Shown piece by piece: positions 6,052 through 13,283 of a stretch of DNA of 17,175 bases; within the stretch, counting starts at the first letter, position 1, and every line of letters starts with the position of its first letter. A program made the translations under genes and the position numbers. Source of the DNA: Verrucomicrobiota bacterium (lineage in GTDB: Bacteria > Verrucomicrobiota > Verrucomicrobiia > Limisphaerales > UBA11358); NCBI GenBank assembly GCA_021323835.1, contig JAJPKI010000326.1, positions 1-17,175 on the forward strand. Reading direction: 5' to 3'. Under the pieces are notes generated by a model that saw only the letters and a program-made list of their open reading frames with translations, was not told the origin of the DNA and did no database searches.

Positions 6052-6327
6052 ATGATTAAAAGGGTTTTGTTTGGCCTTTTTTGGACAATAACCTTTCCGA
6101 CCATCTATTTAACTATCTCATTTTTGCTCTGCAGCGTTAATGATTGGCTTGGAATTGTGAAAAAACCGAATCCAGGCGATATAACTTTCGGAATACTTGT
6201 TTGGATATTAGTGCTCTGGGCAACGCCTATCGTTGGCCTTATATTAAGTTGTTTTGGAATTTTACCCGGCACAAAAAGAAAACCAAATAAACAATCGGCT
6301 CAAACTTCCTTGACCACGCCCCAATAA
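6052..6327 (+). CDS. Small two-helix membrane protein, AT-rich
   Basis: A 91-residue protein (107 if translation began at the ATG at 6004) with two strongly hydrophobic segments, at about 4-27 and 45-70. They are separated by a short polar loop (SVNDWLGIVKKPNPGD), and a basic tail (GTKRKPNKQS) follows. I do not recognise the family. Membrane-like composition, Pro/Gly placement and a continuous frame support a real gene. The region is clearly AT-richer than its neighbours, with A/T-ending codons, which could indicate recent acquisition. The ATG at 6052 directly precedes the first helix and is preferred. Its 3' end overlaps the convergent purU gene by 28 bp, so the last eight residues are antisense to purU and less certain. 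Confidence 0.6.
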   Translation: MIKRVLFGLFWTITFPTIYLTISFLLCSVNDWLGIVKKPNPGDITFGILVWILVLWATPIVGLILSCFGILPGTKRKPNKQSAQTSLTTPQ

Positions 6328-7133
6328 ACGTCAAGCCGTTTGCCCAAATAAAGTTTCACCGCTTTGACGAGAACGTCCGCCTCCAATTTTTGGCCGCGCG
6401 CGACGATTTCTTTCAAGCCCATGCCCGGTGTAATGGCAAATGCGCCTTGCGAAATAATTGGGCCTTCGTCCAATCGCATGGAAACAAAATGCGCCGTGAC
6501 GCCGGCGATTTTCACGCCACTTTCGTAAGCCTGCCGATACGCCTGCGGGCCGGGAAAACTCGGCAGCAGCGACGGATGGATGTTGATAATTTTATTTTTG
6601 AACCGCCAAACGAAATTCGGCGAGAGAATTTTCATGAACCGCGCAAGCACGACGAAATCAATTTCGTTTTCTTCCAAAAGTTTCAGCGCGCGATTTTCCG
6701 CTTTGGCGCGGTCGTTCCAATGGATGTGCTCGAACGGCAATTTAAATTTTTTCACCAGCGGCGCAAAATCGGAGTAATTGCCGATGACCAGCGCGGCATC
6801 GGCTTTCAATTTCGCGGCCATGAGCGCATTGAAGCAATGCGTCTCCTTCGTGACCATGATGGCAAATTTTTGCCGGCGATTTGGCTCTGTGAAACGCAAT
6901 TTGATTTCCATACCCAATTGCGCCGCCAAATTTTTCAAACCATCGCGAAGCAAATCGGAATTCAGTTCCGATTTTTTCCACGAAGCCTGCAACGTCATGC
7001 TGAATTGTCCGCGCGTGACTTGTTCTTCGAGCGCTTCGATGTTGGCATGTTGCTCGAACAGAAAATTCGTGACGCGCGCGATAACGCCGGTTTTGTCGCG
7101 GCCGATGACGGTAATCGTGGCAAATTGCTTCAC
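6300..7133 (-). CDS. purU: Formyltetrahydrofolate deformylase
   Basis: PurU hydrolyses 10-formyltetrahydrofolate to formate and tetrahydrofolate. It supplies formate for purine synthesis and balances one-carbon pools in the cytosol. The 277-residue product (E. coli PurU is 280) has an N-terminal ACT domain (about 5-80; TVIGRDKTGVIARVTNFL) and a C-terminal formyltransferase-fold domain. The catalytic triad is visible as Asn184 and His186 in INIHPSLLPSFPG and Asp222 in LDEGPII. The GTG at 7131-7133 places the ACT domain right at the N-terminus, as in the family. The frame continues upstream to a TTG at 7205, but the extra 24 residues look non-family. It is divergent from gspE across 105 bp and convergent with the small membrane protein gene. 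The ACT domain suggests allosteric control; in E. coli this is by methionine and glycine. Confidence 0.9.
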   Translation of the reverse strand: MKQFATITVIGRDKTGVIARVTNFLFEQHANIEALEEQVTRGQFSMTLQASWKKSELNSDLLRDGLKNLAAQLGMEIKLRFTEPNRRQKFAIMVTKETHCFNALMAAKLKADAALVIGNYSDFAPLVKKFKLPFEHIHWNDRAKAENRALKLLEENEIDFVVLARFMKILSPNFVWRFKNKIINIHPSLLPSFPGPQAYRQAYESGVKIAGVTAHFVSMRLDEGPIISQGAFAITPGMGLKEIVARGQKLEADVLVKAVKLYLGKRLDVYWGVVKEV

Positions 7134-7238
7134 GGCGAAACGATTTACACGAATTGCGGCGAAATGAAAGGATTTTGCGTTTGTGAAATTGCCAAAAATG
7201 TGCAACTTTTTCCGACTTTGGTTGTTAAAACAGCATAA

Positions 7239-8987
7239 ATGCCGTTCAGTTCCGCAAAAAATCTAATTGCGTCGGTCGCCGACGCGTCGCCGCAACAGCT
7301 CGATGATTTGCGCGCGACGTGGCGCACTGCCGTCGCCGCGGGTTCCGCGGAACCATTTTTGACGTTTGTCGCGCGCGAACGCGGATTGGCCGAAGATGTG
7401 TTCGTCCAAAAATTGGCGAACGCCATCGGCTGGCCGTATTTGGATTTGCCGAAAATTTCCGTGCCGACCGACGCGCGGAAGAAAATCTCCACAAAAGTTG
7501 CGTTTCAACATTTCGTCCTGCCGACAGCACTTGAAAATGACAAAATACAAATCGTTGCGAGCGACCCGTTTGACGCCGCGATGATGAACGCCGTGCGCTT
7601 CGACGCGCACATGCCGGTGGAATTTGCGCTCGCGCCGCGCTCGGAAATCGAGAAGGCGTTGAAAAAATATTACGGCGTCGGCGCCGAGACGCTCGAAGAA
7701 ATGGGCGAGGGCGACATGATGGAATTGGAAATCACGGACAAGGAAATCACCGAGACCGACCAGGAAGCCAGCGTCATCAAGTTCGTGAACCAAATCATTT
7801 GGGAAGCTTACAAAGACCGCGCGACGGACATTCACTTCGAGCCGGCGGAAGATGAATTGCGCATTCGCAACCGCATTGATGGCATCCTGCATCAGATTCC
7901 GCTGCCGCCGCAATTGAAGCGCTTTCAAGCTGCCATTATTTCGCGCATCAAAGTCATGAGCGGCATGAACATTTCCGAAAAACGTTTGCCGCAGGACGGT
8001 CGCATCAATGTCCGCATCAAGGGCGAAGAAATTGATATCCGCGTTTCCACCGTGCCGACAGTTTACGGCGAAAGCGTTTCGCTGCGTTTGCTGACGCGCG
8101 GAAAAATTTTCTTGTCGCTCGACAAATTGGGCTTCTCGAAAATGGAAGAAGACGCGATTCGCGACATCATCGTCAAGCCGCACGGAATTTTTCTCGTCAC
8201 CGGCCCGACCGGTTCCGGCAAATCCACTTCACTTTACGCATTTCTTTCGGCAATCAATTCCGTCCACAAACGTATCATCACGATTGAAGAGCCGGTGGAA
8301 TATGAATTGAAAGGCATCAATCAAATTGCTGTTCGTTCGGACATCGGGCTGACGTTTGCGATGGGTTTGCGCCACATTTTGCGGCAAGACCCGAACGTCG
8401 TGATGGTCGGCGAAATTCGCGATTCGGAAACGGCGGAAATCGCCATTCGCGCATCGCTCACCGGTCACTTGGTTTTCTCTACGCTGCACACGAACGATGC
8501 GCCGAGCGCATTCACGCGATTGATTGACATGGGCATCGAACCGTTTCTCGTTGCGTCGTCCGTCGAAGCCGTCATGGCGCAACGGCTTATCCGCACGATT
8601 TGTCCGCATTGCAAGACGGAGCAAAAAGTGGACGCGGATTATTTGCGGCGCATCGGTTTTCCGGAAGCGGACATCGGCACGGCGAAAATCTGGCACGGCG
8701 CAGGTTGCGAAGAATGTCGCGGACAAGGTTATCAAGGTCGCAAAGGCATTTACGAATTACTGCTCGTCACCGAAGCGATTCGCCCAATGATTATGAACCG
8801 CGCGCCGGCGACAACGATTGCTCAAAAAGCGATTGAAGCCGGCATGCGCACATTGCGCACGGACGGCTGGAATAAAGTCAAAAACGGCGAGACGACGATT
8901 GAAGAAGTTTTGCGCGTCACGCAAATGGAAGAGCACGCCGAAGCAATGAGCGGCGATGAAAAAACCGGAATCTGGGTGAAATCCTAA
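7239..8987 (+). CDS. gspE: Type IV pilus / type II secretion assembly ATPase (GspE/PilB family)
   Basis: This cytoplasmic hexameric ATPase powers pseudopilus or pilus assembly. The 582-residue product has an N-terminal MshEN-type domain (about 45-150), then the AAA-like secretion ATPase core. Walker A is GPTGSGKST (322-330), the Walker B region is VVMVGEIRD (387-395), and the His box is LVFSTLHTND. A zinc-binding module carries Cys455/Cys458 (CPHC) and Cys490/Cys493 (CEEC), typical of GspE and PilB and absent from PilT retraction ATPases, so it is an assembly motor. It begins the operon with ligand-platform and secretin genes downstream, 7 bp before the next start. No Shine-Dalgarno is evident at the ATG. 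Sequence alone does not decide between T2SS and type IV pilus use. Confidence 0.93.
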   Translation: MPFSSAKNLIASVADASPQQLDDLRATWRTAVAAGSAEPFLTFVARERGLAEDVFVQKLANAIGWPYLDLPKISVPTDARKKISTKVAFQHFVLPTALENDKIQIVASDPFDAAMMNAVRFDAHMPVEFALAPRSEIEKALKKYYGVGAETLEEMGEGDMMELEITDKEITETDQEASVIKFVNQIIWEAYKDRATDIHFEPAEDELRIRNRIDGILHQIPLPPQLKRFQAAIISRIKVMSGMNISEKRLPQDGRINVRIKGEEIDIRVSTVPTVYGESVSLRLLTRGKIFLSLDKLGFSKMEEDAIRDIIVKPHGIFLVTGPTGSGKSTSLYAFLSAINSVHKRIITIEEPVEYELKGINQIAVRSDIGLTFAMGLRHILRQDPNVVMVGEIRDSETAEIAIRASLTGHLVFSTLHTNDAPSAFTRLIDMGIEPFLVASSVEAVMAQRLIRTICPHCKTEQKVDADYLRRIGFPEADIGTAKIWHGAGCEECRGQGYQGRKGIYELLLVTEAIRPMIMNRAPATTIAQKAIEAGMRTLRTDGWNKVKNGETTIEEVLRVTQMEEHAEAMSGDEKTGIWVKS

Positions 8988-8994
8988 ATAATTC

Positions 8995-10365
8995 ATGCCT
9001 CGCTGGAATTCCTGCAACATTTTGCAAATCGCGCCTGACGCGAGCCGCCTCTGGCAGTTCGACGCGAAGGGCGGTAATTTTGTTTTATCGCGCGAACAAA
9101 AAACCGCTGACGGCGCGCCGCTGCCGTCACGTTTTGTCGCAAAATCGTGGAACTCGCTTTGGCAGCCGAAATTGAACGTCGCGTGGCTGCCGCCGGAAAA
9201 TGTTTTCCTGCGCGTCATCGAATTGCCGAAAAGCAATTTCGAGGAAACCCGTTCGATGGTGGAATTGCAATTGGAAAAACTCTCGCCGATGCCGGTCGGG
9301 CAAATTGTTTGGGCCATTCACATTTTGCCTTCGGCCTCGGCGGATTTGCAAAGCGTCATCGTGACAATTGCCAGTCGCGCGAACGTTGAAGAATTTCTCG
9401 GCAAAATCGAAGCGCGCGGATTTTTGGCCGACCGTTTAGAAACGCCTCTGCTCGACCAATTGTCCGTCACACCGCCGACGGAAGACGGTGCGTGGATTTA
9501 CGTCGGCACGCGCGGACAAAATTCCGCGCTCATCGCATGGTGGATTGGCGGCACGCTGCGCAATTTAAGTTTTATCGTGCTACCGACAACCGGCGACAGT
9601 GTGAAAAGTTTGCGCGAGCAATTGACGCAATTGGTTTGGGCGGGCGAATTGGAAGGCTGGCTTACATCATCGCCGAAATGGCATTTAGTTGCCGACCCGG
9701 TGAATGCCGCGCAATGGCAGGATTTTTTTCACGACGCAATTAATGAGCCGGTGCAAATCTCCGCACCACTCGCGCCTGCGCAATTGGCCGCGAACACTGC
9801 GCGTCGCGCTGCCGCGGCGACGGACGCGGGATTGTTGCCGGCGGAATTTCCACTGCGTTATCGCCAGCAATTTCACGACCGTTTGTGGCTGCACGGGCTT
9901 TACACGATTGGAATTGTCTATGCAGTTTGTGTCGCGATTTATTTCGGCGTGCGGGAAGTTGTCACTTACAAAACGACCGACGTGGAACAACGCGTCGCGG
10001 CGCTGGGCACAGCTTATACGAACGTGATGGAATTGCAGGCGCGTTACGACGTGCTCAAAGAGCGCGACCAGTTGAAATACGCGGCGCTGGATTGCTGGAA
10101 AATTGTCGCGGAACAATTGCCGGATGATTTGCCGTTGCAACATTTTATATTTGCCGGCGGACAAAGATTGACGTTGAGCGGCACGGCGACGCAGGACCAG
10201 TTCGACGAAGTTTTGAATTTCAACAAGGCGATGAAAAAAGTCCAGGTCAACGGTAAGCCGGTATTCAGCCTGACCGGCGGCGAGGATGTGAACCCGCGCA
10301 TCGTTGGAAATAATTTGAACTGGAGCTTCACGCTGCAATTGGCGAATACGGAGGAGCCGCGATGA
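8995..10365 (+). CDS. PilM-PilN-like fusion (GspL-like) inner-membrane platform protein
   Basis: A 456-residue bitopic protein in the position where pili and T2SS operons carry PilM+PilN or GspL. Residues 1 to about 260 form a cytoplasmic region with the PilM/GspL feel (VAWLPPENVFLRVIELPK, then MVELQLEKLSP near 85-95), expected to dock the ATPase. A single transmembrane helix lies at about 299-321 (LYTIGIVYAVCVAIYFGV). It is followed by a probable coiled coil (about 329-365) and a PilN-like periplasmic domain with LTLSGTATQDQFDEVLNF. The actin-like nucleotide motifs of classical PilM are not obvious, so the cytoplasmic half may be degenerate, as in GspL. It overlaps the next gene by the 4-bp ATGA, implying translational coupling. 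Operon order strongly supports the assignment; primary-sequence similarity is modest. Confidence 0.75.
   Translation: MPRWNSCNILQIAPDASRLWQFDAKGGNFVLSREQKTADGAPLPSRFVAKSWNSLWQPKLNVAWLPPENVFLRVIELPKSNFEETRSMVELQLEKLSPMPVGQIVWAIHILPSASADLQSVIVTIASRANVEEFLGKIEARGFLADRLETPLLDQLSVTPPTEDGAWIYVGTRGQNSALIAWWIGGTLRNLSFIVLPTTGDSVKSLREQLTQLVWAGELEGWLTSSPKWHLVADPVNAAQWQDFFHDAINEPVQISAPLAPAQLAANTARRAAAATDAGLLPAEFPLRYRQQFHDRLWLHGLYTIGIVYAVCVAIYFGVREVVTYKTTDVEQRVAALGTAYTNVMELQARYDVLKERDQLKYAALDCWKIVAEQLPDDLPLQHFIFAGGQRLTLSGTATQDQFDEVLNFNKAMKKVQVNGKPVFSLTGGEDVNPRIVGNNLNWSFTLQLANTEEPR
10350..10356 (+). promoter_or_regulatory. Strong Shine-Dalgarno for the PilO/GspM-like gene
   Basis: GGAGGAG lies 5 bases upstream of the ATG at 10362, inside the 3' end of the preceding gene. 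It is a near-perfect anti-16S match and fixes the start codon. It stands out because most other starts in this window lack such a motif. Confidence 0.75.
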
Positions 10366-10994
10366 AAAACTTTTTCGCGCAATTGCGTCCCATGGAACGG
10401 CGGCTGGCCGTTGCCGTGCTCGTGATTTTGATTTTGGTCCTGAACTGGGCGTTCATCTGGCCGCATTTTTCGGATTTAAGCAAACTTGATTCGCGCCGTC
10501 ACACGGCGTTGGACACGCTTGCAAAACGGCAGGCGGCGATTGCGGACACGAAAAAATATCAGGATTTGGTCAGTCATTTTCAAAGCGGCGGCGGCGATGT
10601 GCCGCTGGAAGACCAGGCCATCAATTTTTTGCAGACCATTCGTTTGCAGGCGGCGGCGAGCGGCGTGCAAGTTTTTAATTTTGGCCGCCAAAGCAGCAAG
10701 ACGAATGAATTTTTTAGCGAGCAATCGGAGGCCATCAGCGTCGTCGCCACGGATGCGCAACTGGTTGATTTTCTCTACAAACTTGGCGAGGGCGCTTCGA
10801 TGGTGCGCGTGCGCGATTTGGATTTGCAGCCCGACCAGCCGAAGCAGCATTTGAACGCCAACGTCCAGCTTATCGCCAGTTATCAAAAAAAATCGCCGAC
10901 GGCCGCGACGGCACAAACAACTTCGCTCGCAAAGCCGGCGACTCCGGTGAACGCCAAAACGAATTCCAAACCCGCAACTATTAAGTCAAAATGA
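10362..10994 (+). CDS. PilO/GspM-like inner-membrane platform protein
   Basis: A 210-residue bitopic protein with a short cytoplasmic N-terminus, one transmembrane helix (about 14-33; AVAVLVILILVLNWAFIW) and a coiled-coil-like stretch (about 38-75). A periplasmic alpha/beta domain with a ferredoxin-like pattern follows (QAAASGVQVFNFG, then LVDFLYKLGEGASMVRVRDLDLQP, about 96-155). This is the layout of PilO and GspM, which pair with PilN/GspL and contact the secretin. The last 35 residues are Thr/Ala/Lys/Pro-rich and probably flexible. It overlaps both its upstream partner (10362-10365) and the secretin gene (10991-10994) by ATGA. Family membership is inferred from architecture and operon position. 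Confidence 0.78.
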   Translation: MKNFFAQLRPMERRLAVAVLVILILVLNWAFIWPHFSDLSKLDSRRHTALDTLAKRQAAIADTKKYQDLVSHFQSGGGDVPLEDQAINFLQTIRLQAAASGVQVFNFGRQSSKTNEFFSEQSEAISVVATDAQLVDFLYKLGEGASMVRVRDLDLQPDQPKQHLNANVQLIASYQKKSPTAATAQTTSLAKPATPVNAKTNSKPATIKSK

Positions 10995-13246
10995 AAACTA
11001 TCCGCATTCACTGCGCTACGGCGCGACGAGCAGCGCTCGTCCTCGTGTTTTTTTTAACCGGACTGAATCTCCTGGCGCAATTGCCGCCGGGCGCGCGCAT
11101 TTACCCGACGCGTTCGCGCGCGGCAACCAACAGCGCAGGCGCGATGTCGCCGCTGCCCACGACACCGCCGTTGCCGGATGCAACGCTTTTACCGCCGAGC
11201 GGCGCTTCGCCGGTCGCGGCGAGCGAAACGCCAAAAGAAATTCCCGGTTACACGTTCAATTACGAAGGCGTGGATGTGTCGCAAGTGCTCGACACCTATG
11301 CGGATTTGGTCAACAAGACATTGATTCACGGAAATATTCCGGCAGCGTCCATCGTTTTAAAAACAAAAACGCCGTTGACGAAAACGGAAGCGATTCACGC
11401 GCTCGAAGCGGTGCTGGCGCTCAACAACATTTCCGTGATTCCGATGAACGACAAATTTGTCAAAGTGGTGACGACCGACCAGGCCGGCAGCAGCGGCGCG
11501 CCGTTTGACCTGACTACGGCGGAAAATTTGCCGGACGTCGGCTCTTACGTGACGCATATCGTGCAATTGCAATATGTCAAACCGAGCGTCATGCAGGGAA
11601 TTTTAACGCCGCTCGGAAAAGTCAACAATATCATCCCCATTGACGATAATGGCATTCTGGTCATTCGCGATTACGCGGAAAATGTGAAGCGCATGTTGGA
11701 AATGATTTCGCAAATTGACATCAGCAGCCCGCAGGAATACACGAATGAGGTCATCCCCATCAAATACGCGCTGGCGACGGACATCGAAGAAGCATTGAAC
11801 AGCTTGGGCGGGCAGGGCGGCGCATCAACGGTGGCCATTGGAACTTCCGCAGGCAGCACGACTATTAACGGTTTTGGCAGTCCGCAACGCACGACTGGCG
11901 GCACACTTGGGTCGGCAACAACAACGCCGACAATTAGCGGCGGCGGCGCGACTGGTTACGCCGGCGGACAACGCGCTGCTTTTGGGGCGCAGGCCACGAC
12001 AGCCAACGGCACGGCGACCGGCGGAACAACATTTCAAAGCCGATTAAGCGCGCTGCTCAATGCGCAAGGCAGTCGTCCCGGCGGCGGCGGTGGCGGAGCG
12101 AACGGGCAGCAGGACCAAATTCAAGTTTTTGGACAGGCGAAAATTATTGCCGATGCCCGCGCCAATTCGCTGCTGGTTTTTGCCACGCGCGCGGACATGG
12201 AGCGCATCAAAGCTGTCGTCGCCAAATTGGACGTGCTGCTCTCGCAAGTGCTTATCGAATCAGTCATCATGGACGTGAATCTCGGCAAAGCATTGAGCTA
12301 CGGCGTTTCGGCGGCGCAACAACAGAAAACTATCAACGGCAACAATCCGAAAATCATTACCGGCGGCGGATTCAACAACGGAAATCCTTTTTTCAATTTT
12401 CTTAATAGTGTAACTAACGATATCACCGCCATTTTACCTGGGCCGACCACCATCAACGGCGTTGGCGCCGGGCAATTAAGTTATTTCGGCAACATCGGGC
12501 CGACGTGGGACGTTGCCATCGAGGCGGCGGCGGGCGACAGCGCCATCAACATCATCCAACGTCCGCGCATTCAAGCGTCGCAAGCCAAGCCCGCGACATT
12601 TTTCGTCGGCAACACCGTGCCTTACATCACCGGCACCACCATCGGCACCGGCATCGGCAACGGCCAAAGCTCGACGTATTCCACGCTCAACGTTGGTATC
12701 GAATTGGATGTGACGCCATTCATCAATCCAGACGGACTCGTGGTCATGGACATCAATCAGGAAATTGACGACATTAGCGACGAGACAACCATTGACGGCA
12801 ATCCCGTGCCCATCACCGACAAGCGCACGCTCTCATCGGAAATCGCAGTTCGCGACAAAGACACGCTGATGCTCGGCGGCTTCATCCGTTCCGACCAGCG
12901 CAAGACCAAGCAGGGCATTCCGCTGTTGCAGGATATTCCGCTGCTGGGCGCGCTGTTCAGCAAAAACGATTCGTCCAAGAAGCGCGAGGAATTGATTGTG
13001 CTCATGCGTCCGACAGTTTTGCAAACTCCGGCAATTGCTGCCCAACACACCCTCGAAGAAGAACAGCAATTGCCCGCCATTTCCGCCGCCTCGGCGGAAT
13101 ATGACAAGCAGGAAGCCAAACAAATCGAAGCCGAACGCAAAGAAGAAGAAAAACGCGCGCGATTGCGCAACCAAAACAACGGCTATTTCACGCCCGTGCC
13201 GCCGCCGGCTGCGACTGACACCAACATCGCTCTGCCGCTGCCGTAA
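10991..13246 (+). CDS. gspD: Outer-membrane secretin (GspD/PilQ family)
   Basis: Secretins form the gated outer-membrane channel of type II secretion systems and type IV pili. The 751-residue product has a Sec signal peptide (about 1-29; ALVLVFFLTGLNLLA). Periplasmic N-domains follow: an N0-like domain at about 87-160, N1-like at about 187-250, and a further N-domain split by an insert at 250-420. The C-terminal secretin core is at about 510-680, with NIIQRPRI (520-527), VPYITGT and the signature MLGGFIRSDQRK with IPLLQDIPLLGALFS (627 to about 658). Residues about 273-376 are a Gly/Thr/Ala/Gln-rich low-complexity insert where other secretins carry a shorter N3 loop, usually the gate constriction region. 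The C-terminus (about 705-730) is highly charged (Glu/Lys). No pilotin-type lipoprotein gene is nearby. Confidence 0.92.
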   Translation: MKTIRIHCATARRAALVLVFFLTGLNLLAQLPPGARIYPTRSRAATNSAGAMSPLPTTPPLPDATLLPPSGASPVAASETPKEIPGYTFNYEGVDVSQVLDTYADLVNKTLIHGNIPAASIVLKTKTPLTKTEAIHALEAVLALNNISVIPMNDKFVKVVTTDQAGSSGAPFDLTTAENLPDVGSYVTHIVQLQYVKPSVMQGILTPLGKVNNIIPIDDNGILVIRDYAENVKRMLEMISQIDISSPQEYTNEVIPIKYALATDIEEALNSLGGQGGASTVAIGTSAGSTTINGFGSPQRTTGGTLGSATTTPTISGGGATGYAGGQRAAFGAQATTANGTATGGTTFQSRLSALLNAQGSRPGGGGGGANGQQDQIQVFGQAKIIADARANSLLVFATRADMERIKAVVAKLDVLLSQVLIESVIMDVNLGKALSYGVSAAQQQKTINGNNPKIITGGGFNNGNPFFNFLNSVTNDITAILPGPTTINGVGAGQLSYFGNIGPTWDVAIEAAAGDSAINIIQRPRIQASQAKPATFFVGNTVPYITGTTIGTGIGNGQSSTYSTLNVGIELDVTPFINPDGLVVMDINQEIDDISDETTIDGNPVPITDKRTLSSEIAVRDKDTLMLGGFIRSDQRKTKQGIPLLQDIPLLGALFSKNDSSKKREELIVLMRPTVLQTPAIAAQHTLEEEQQLPAISAASAEYDKQEAKQIEAERKEEEKRARLRNQNNGYFTPVPPPAATDTNIALPLP

Positions 13247-13283
13247 AATAAATGGAGGGGCCGCTTTACGGCACTATTTATTT
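13246..13283. terminator. Possible bidirectional terminator between convergent secretin and AsmA-like genes
   Basis: The 3' ends of two convergent genes meet here. AAATAAAT (13246-13253) and ATTTATTT (13276-13283) are exact reverse complements. A small GCCG/CGGC stem with a CTTTA loop lies between them (13260-13272). The A- and T-rich outer arms would give U-runs on both transcripts. The internal mismatches make the fold weak, so this is tentative. It overlaps both stop codons. Confidence 0.35.

Noticed and set aside
7134..7205. N-terminal extension of purU to a TTG at 7205
   Set aside because: The added 24 residues do not match the ACT-domain start, and the GTG at 7133 gives the usual family length.
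6390..7238. A 282-codon plus-strand open frame opposite purU
   Set aside because: It is antisense to purU, which has complete domains and catalytic residues; the product is Phe/Arg-rich without motifs.
7134..7238. Divergent promoter pair between purU and gspE
   Set aside because: No -35/-10 combination with acceptable spacing could be defended by eye.
7341..7354. 14-bp perfect palindrome GGTTCCGCGGAACC
   Set aside because: It lies inside gspE coding sequence encoding ordinary residues; probably chance.
7263..8183. A 306-codon minus-strand open frame opposite gspE
   Set aside because: It is a shadow of the well-supported ATPase gene, with Arg/His/Asn-rich composition.
13081..13099. Inverted repeat TTCCGCCG / CGGCGGAA with a 3-base centre
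   Set aside because: It is within the secretin coding region, encodes normal Ala/Ser residues and lacks the element termini seen at 2905 and 3927; probably coincidental.
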